This document shows positions 59,801 to 64,000 of a stretch of 64,000 nucleotides of DNA, in pieces. This DNA comes from Numida meleagris (Eukaryota; Chordata; Aves; Galliformes; Numididae): assembly GCF_002078875.1 (NCBI RefSeq), contig NC_034438.1, positions 14,089,683 to 14,153,682 on the forward strand, written 5' to 3'. The first letter of the stretch is position 1; every line of letters begins with the position of its first letter. The notes under the pieces are model-generated. The model saw nothing but the letters and a program-made list of their open reading frames with translations. It made no database searches and was not told the DNA's origin. Made by a program: the position numbers and the translations under genes.

Positions 59801-62784
59801 ATAAATATCTGTATTCGTATGTTGAGCTTCATTGCCTAATATGTGGAGGCTATTTTCTTTGCTTTAAGTTTAACCCAGATATTTTTGTTTGCTTTCTCCA
59901 TTCTTACTAGCCTTATTAGTACATCTTGTGAGGTCAAGATATAGAGAAGAGGAATCTTTGACTGATTCCTAAAGATGCTGACCACTTGTTTTGCTGCAAA
60001 TACAAAAGGAAATGCAGGGATTCATCATGTTTCAGATGAGGACTCACTAGTTTTATGACATTTCCTAAATTACTGGATAGGTTCAGTCATTTCCTACAGT
60101 TACTGTCAGTGAGTCAATGCAAAAGAAGAGGAAAATAATAAGAGAAAAAAGAAATAAGCAATAAAAGGACCTTTAAAAAGTGCAAATAGAAGGAAAAACA
60201 ACAATCTACAGAAAGAGGAAAGAGTCAGAAACTCAAGGGAGGCTTCAGAACAGGAATATTTTGAGGAGAGAGAACCAGTATGTATAGAAATTGGAAATGC
60301 ATAGGCCGACGTACAGCTTTGGCTTAGCAGCAAGAGAGCCTGAGGCCTGACTCAGTGTTGGATTCATATACCTCCCATATTGCTCAAAACTCAGACCTTG
60401 AATTTACTAGCTCAATCTGCATTTAATATTTAAGTTATTGAGACTGCAACAATGAATTCTCTTATTCTCAAACCAGACACAGAGCTGTGGCACAGCTCTG
60501 TTCCCACTTAACAAGGGAGTGCAGACATGGGCCTAGTTTCACTCCGCACAGGGATGAGATCAAGTCACTAACTTTGGAAGGATATTTTAGCTCATCTGTT
60601 CTGCAGTTCTGGATCATTTGTATCCTGGGTTTTAGTTTGTGTTCTGTCAGATTTTGTGTGTCCATTGCCCCTCTAATTATTAAGTCTGGGGTTTGGACTG
60701 GGTTGGATTTAAGCTGGGTTGCATCCATACTCATTTCCATTGTTGGCAAATCTTTGTTCATTTCTCTCCCCAGGCAGATGGAAATATTTGTTTACTACAG
60801 TCTTATGACAGGAATCTTACAGAAAATAAAGTCCTTTTACTTTAGACTGAAAGCATCACAAAAGCTTGTGCCAGTAGGAAGAAGGGTAGACATCAACAAA
60901 TGAAAAATCTTCATGTTACTTCCAAAAAAGGGCGTTGTGTTAAAAATCCAAAGTGGAGTGGACTGCTTGTAACAGTTATGGGTTTTTTTTTTCCACTCTG
61001 AAAAAAAAATACACCTTTTTCTGTAGCTTCACGAAACTTCATTTTTTTCCCCAAAACATATTTTACTGTTGAATATCTTATTCCTGTGCCAAAACAAGGA
61101 TCTTGGTTTGAAGAAGTCTTCAAAACCTATTTTGCAATCATTTATTGGACTGATAATCAGCCACAGAAAAACTGCATCAGCGGAGCTGCTAAGCCTTCTT
61201 GCTCATTCTATGGTGCAGAAGGGGCTATGATTACAGCTGTTATTAAAAAATGCATATAAAATTGAAGGGAATGATTTTATAATATAAAATTTTCCTCTGA
61301 GTTGATGGAACAGTTCTGGATAGCTGACCTGAGGTAGCATCCCTGTAGATAATAACCAGACTAAGGAGAATTATGTAGCAGAAATATTCTTTGGAGACTT
61401 GTAAGTGGATTGTTGCTATGCAGATTTGTTACTGAGTGGGTAAGCTACCAGTTACTCTGTTTTCTGTTGGCTCACAAGGGCTGTTGTTTTCAGAGTAAAG
61501 AAACCTTTACTTGCATTTACCATTAGTCTCTGAAATAAAGCAATTCCAGTTACTTACTACTGTTGTTGCTGCTGGCAAGAAAATTACTTTTACAAGCCAA
61601 ACAAGTGTAGTAGTACTATCTTCCTGAGGCTTGCTGTTCAGCACACCTTTACCTTATTTAACACTGGGACAATGCCAATTAGGACCACCCATTCTTGGAA
61701 ATATAAAGGACCAGCACAAATTGTAAAAATGTTTGATGTTGAATCATCATGTGGAGTATCCAGTTCCAGTTCCTCAAGGCTACACTTACAGCAACCCACA
61801 CGGGATGCTGGGTCACACAGAGAAGTTCTGAGCCTGTCTGCGGCCCTGGTTCAGGAAAACATTTTTATTCAGAAATGGTGCTTAAATATATTCTAATAGC
61901 TAGCATGTGTTTTAAAGCTTGTTGACTTCAGTGGCTTTTAGATACACAACCAGAAGACTCTTGTGTGCAAAGGACTAAACCAGTGGACAACAACCTTCTC
62001 AGAAGAATTTTATGAAGGTTATATGACCCTCTGCTAGCCTTTCCTAGCTGGTTATTTTGAGTTACTTTGTCCTGCTGACACTTCTGCAGCAAAAGATAAG
62101 TTTTCAATTATGAAGATACAAAAGTGTTACAATTGATTTATACCCTGTAGGAAGGCAAATAAATTTACTGAAAAAAAAGATCCCTATTAGTGGTATATCA
62201 ATACAACAATTGATTAAAATAATATCATTCTTCGGAAAAGCTATCTTATGACAAAATGTGTGTGTAGACCCAGCAAAGCCATGAATTCAAGTAGAAATCA
62301 TGAGGTCACTTAAATGAATTCATAGACTTTTCACTCCTGCTGAGAATTTAATAGAAAGCACCCTTCTCTGGTTTAGCTTTCTGGTATTTTTAATAGATTC
62401 CAGCTCTAGAATAATTAGCAACTCTCATATTACTTAACATGTTATCATGGTATGATGCTACTGACAATTCTGACAAGCTCTAGTAATGAATCTAGCAGTC
62501 AGGTATTTAAATTTGGTCTGTTAGATTTAAAATGTGGATAAAATGTCATTTTGGGAGGAAGAAACCGATAGATTATTATGTTTGTGCCACATTTAATAAC
62601 TAGAGCTATTTGGAAGAAGTTTACTCTTTCCATAAGGTAAATCAAGTAAGATAAGTGTGATGTTTATTTCTGTGCAGAAGAAGGGACCTCTGTCTCACAA
62701 AGTCACATAGGATTTATTTCAGTCAGAAAAATTGCATTAGTTTTCAGAGGCTTTCTTCATGGTATTTCAAGCGCTTTTCATAGT

Positions 62785-64000
62785 ACTGTTCATAAAATCA
62801 TAGAATGGCTTAGGTTGGAGGTGACCTTAAAGATCATCTAGTTCCAACCTCCCTGCCATGGGTAGGGTTGCCAGCTACTAGATCAGGTTGCCCAGGATCC
62901 CATCCAACCCTGCCTTGAGTGCCTCCAGGGATGCAGCATCCACAGCTTCTATGGGCAGCCTGTGCCAGTGTGCCTCATTGCCCTCTGAGTAAAGACTTTC
63001 TTCCTAACTTCTAGCCTAAATCTACTTTCTTTTACTTTAAAGTCATATCCCCCTTGTTCTACCATTATCAGACCATTTAAAGTCAGTCCCCCTCCTGCTT
63101 ATATGCTCCCTTCAAGTATTGGAAGACTGCAATGAGGTTTCCCTGGAGCCTTCTCTTTTCCAGGCTAAACAAGATGAACTCCCTCAACTTACGTTCATTG
63201 GAGAGGTTCTCCAGCCCTCTGATCTTCTTCATGGTCCTTCTCTGGACCTGCTCTAACACTTCCACATCCTTCCTGTACTGGGGGCCCCAGGCCTGGACAC
63301 AGTACTCCAGATGGGGCCTCACATGGGCAGAGTAGGTGTGAACAATTAGCTTCCCTGTCCTGCTGGTCACTTCTCTTCGAATGCAGCCCAGAATACTGTT
63401 GGCCTTCCAGCTGCAAGAGGACACAGCTGGATCATGTTTAGCTTCCGACTGTTAGAACCCATGAATCCTTCTCTGTAGCACTGCTCTGTACGAGTTCACC
63501 TCCCAGTCTGTACTTGTATCTGGGATAGACTTGACCGAAGTGCAATGCCTTGCAATTGATCTTGTTGAACCTCATTAGAATCTCATATGCCCACTTTCTG
63601 AGTGTGTCCAGGTCCCTCTGGAAGGTGTATCTCCCTTCAGTTGTGTCAACCGCACAACTCAGCTTAGTGTTAGTAACAAACTTGCTGAGGGTACACTCAA
63701 TCCCACTGTCTATGTCATTAGACCTGATGGATTGCATGGAGGACACCACTCATGACCTCCTCCAGCTGCACACAGCCATCAACAGCAACCTCTCTGGTTG
63801 CAACCATCCAAACAATTCTTTATTCACCTAACAGTCCAGCCTTCAATCCATACCTCTATAATTCAGATATAAGGATGTGGTGTGGGACCATCTCAAAGGC
63901 TTTGCACAGGTCCAGGTAGATGACTTCTGCTGCCCTTCTTTTGTCCACCAATGTTGTCTCTCCATCTTAGGCCTTCAGACTGGTCAGGTATGATCTTCCC
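62785..64000 (-). mobile_element. CR1 LINE, at least 1.2 kb, reverse strand, continues past the window
   Basis: The plus strand starts with ataaaatcatagaatggctt and the reversed 3' UTR (ttggaggtgaccttaaagatc), then passes through the C-terminus (minus strand [20 protein letters not shown] within 63,083-63,424) and RT ([19 protein letters not shown] within 63,438-63,749) to sequence upstream of the active site (63,830-64,000, motif A region reversed). The catalytic box reads FVTN instead of FADD (63,669-63,680). A deletion near 63,720-63,740 removes part of the segment before the active site. Its 5' end lies outside the window. Confidence 0.92.
63083..63749 (-). pseudogene. CR1 ORF2 remnant (RT end and C-terminus)
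   Basis: Two minus-strand frames: 63,438-63,749 with [20 protein letters not shown] and LMRFNKINCKALHFGQVYPR, and 63,083-63,424 with [13 protein letters not shown] sequence, [20 protein letters not shown] and LGLF-like [19 protein letters not shown]. They are separated by a frameshift near 63,430. Both catalytic-pair positions are altered. Confidence 0.88.

Larger units (their letters stand above)
48429..62784. other. 14 kb stretch without recognised transposons or genes
   Basis: AT-rich DNA in which I find no CR1, LTR or gene. It contains pyrimidine/T tracts (49,802-49,833; 50,091-50,104; T39 at 50,851-50,889), a (TA)n tract near 57,452-57,467, and a faintly repetitive block at 48,930-49,080 (two attacgt(gt)aaccaca units). 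The longest frame is 138 codons (60,487-60,903, plus strand), overlapped by a 97-codon minus frame and with no recognisable family. A slightly GC-richer patch at 57,830-58,190 follows a good acceptor-like tract (ttcaaatttcag) but has no convincing exon. Confidence 0.45.

Noticed and set aside
60487..60903. 138-codon plus-strand open frame
   Set aside because: It overlaps a 97-codon minus-strand frame, contains no recognisable domain and has no promoter or splice context. A frame of this length is plausible by chance over 64 kb.
1..64000. CRISPR arrays, operons, tRNA or rRNA genes
   Set aside because: No regularly spaced direct repeats with spacers, no ribosome-binding-site-led gene series and no cloverleaf or rRNA core seen; the sequence is vertebrate in character.

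Overview
This is vertebrate, non-coding-looking DNA from a bird, most likely a galliform such as chicken (inference). The evidence is the density of CR1-type LINE copies ending in ATTCTATG-like octamers, several avian ERVL-type LTRs (TGTC...ACA), one LTR with the compact U3/R layout of avian alpharetroviruses, and a decayed 20-21 bp minisatellite built on a CCAAAGCC...TTTT theme. I see no bacterial-style genes, operons, rRNA, tRNA or CRISPR, and no cellular gene that I can name. The window is best read as an intergenic or large-intron region. Almost every open frame with a recognisable protein is a broken piece of a retroelement.

Layout. 1-1.3 kb: a CpG-rich LTR-like scrap and four short CR1 3' ends. 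1.3-9.7 kb: mostly unique AT-rich DNA with one reverse-strand CR1 piece (3.3-3.6 kb), a 73 bp tandem duplication (5.05-5.2 kb) and one weak exon-like segment (8.69-8.90 kb). 9.7-48.4 kb is the repeat-rich core: CR1 copies on both strands, an old ERVL-type LTR carrying a nested CR1 scrap (16.35-17.1 kb), a deleted ERVL-type provirus with both LTRs and a 5 bp target duplication (18.84-22.82 kb), a related solo LTR with a perfect 5 bp duplication (23.84-24.38 kb), the minisatellite (25.77-26.3 kb), a reverse-strand alpharetrovirus-like solo LTR with a 6 bp duplication (31.49-31.90 kb), and a nearly full-length CR1 (42.05-46.82 kb) split by a 450 bp solo LTR with a 5 bp duplication. A second long CR1 follows (47.03-48.43 kb). 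48.4-62.8 kb: about 14 kb without recognisable CR1 or LTR. 62.8 kb to the end: a reverse-strand CR1 that runs out of the window.

How the parts relate. CR1 is an autonomous LINE whose ORF1 (nucleic-acid-binding/esterase-like) and ORF2 (endonuclease plus reverse transcriptase) copy its own RNA. Every copy here is interrupted by stops or frameshifts, usually 5'-truncated, and so inactive. The LTR elements are proviral remnants or solo LTRs left by LTR-LTR recombination. The nesting order gives relative ages: the 450 bp LTR is younger than the CR1 it splits, and a CR1 scrap is younger than the ERVL-type LTR at 16.35 kb.

No undescribed biological system is evident. The items most worth a second look are the decayed minisatellite, the insertions with readable target duplications, the near-complete CR1, and a homeodomain-site cluster near 39.2-39.4 kb.
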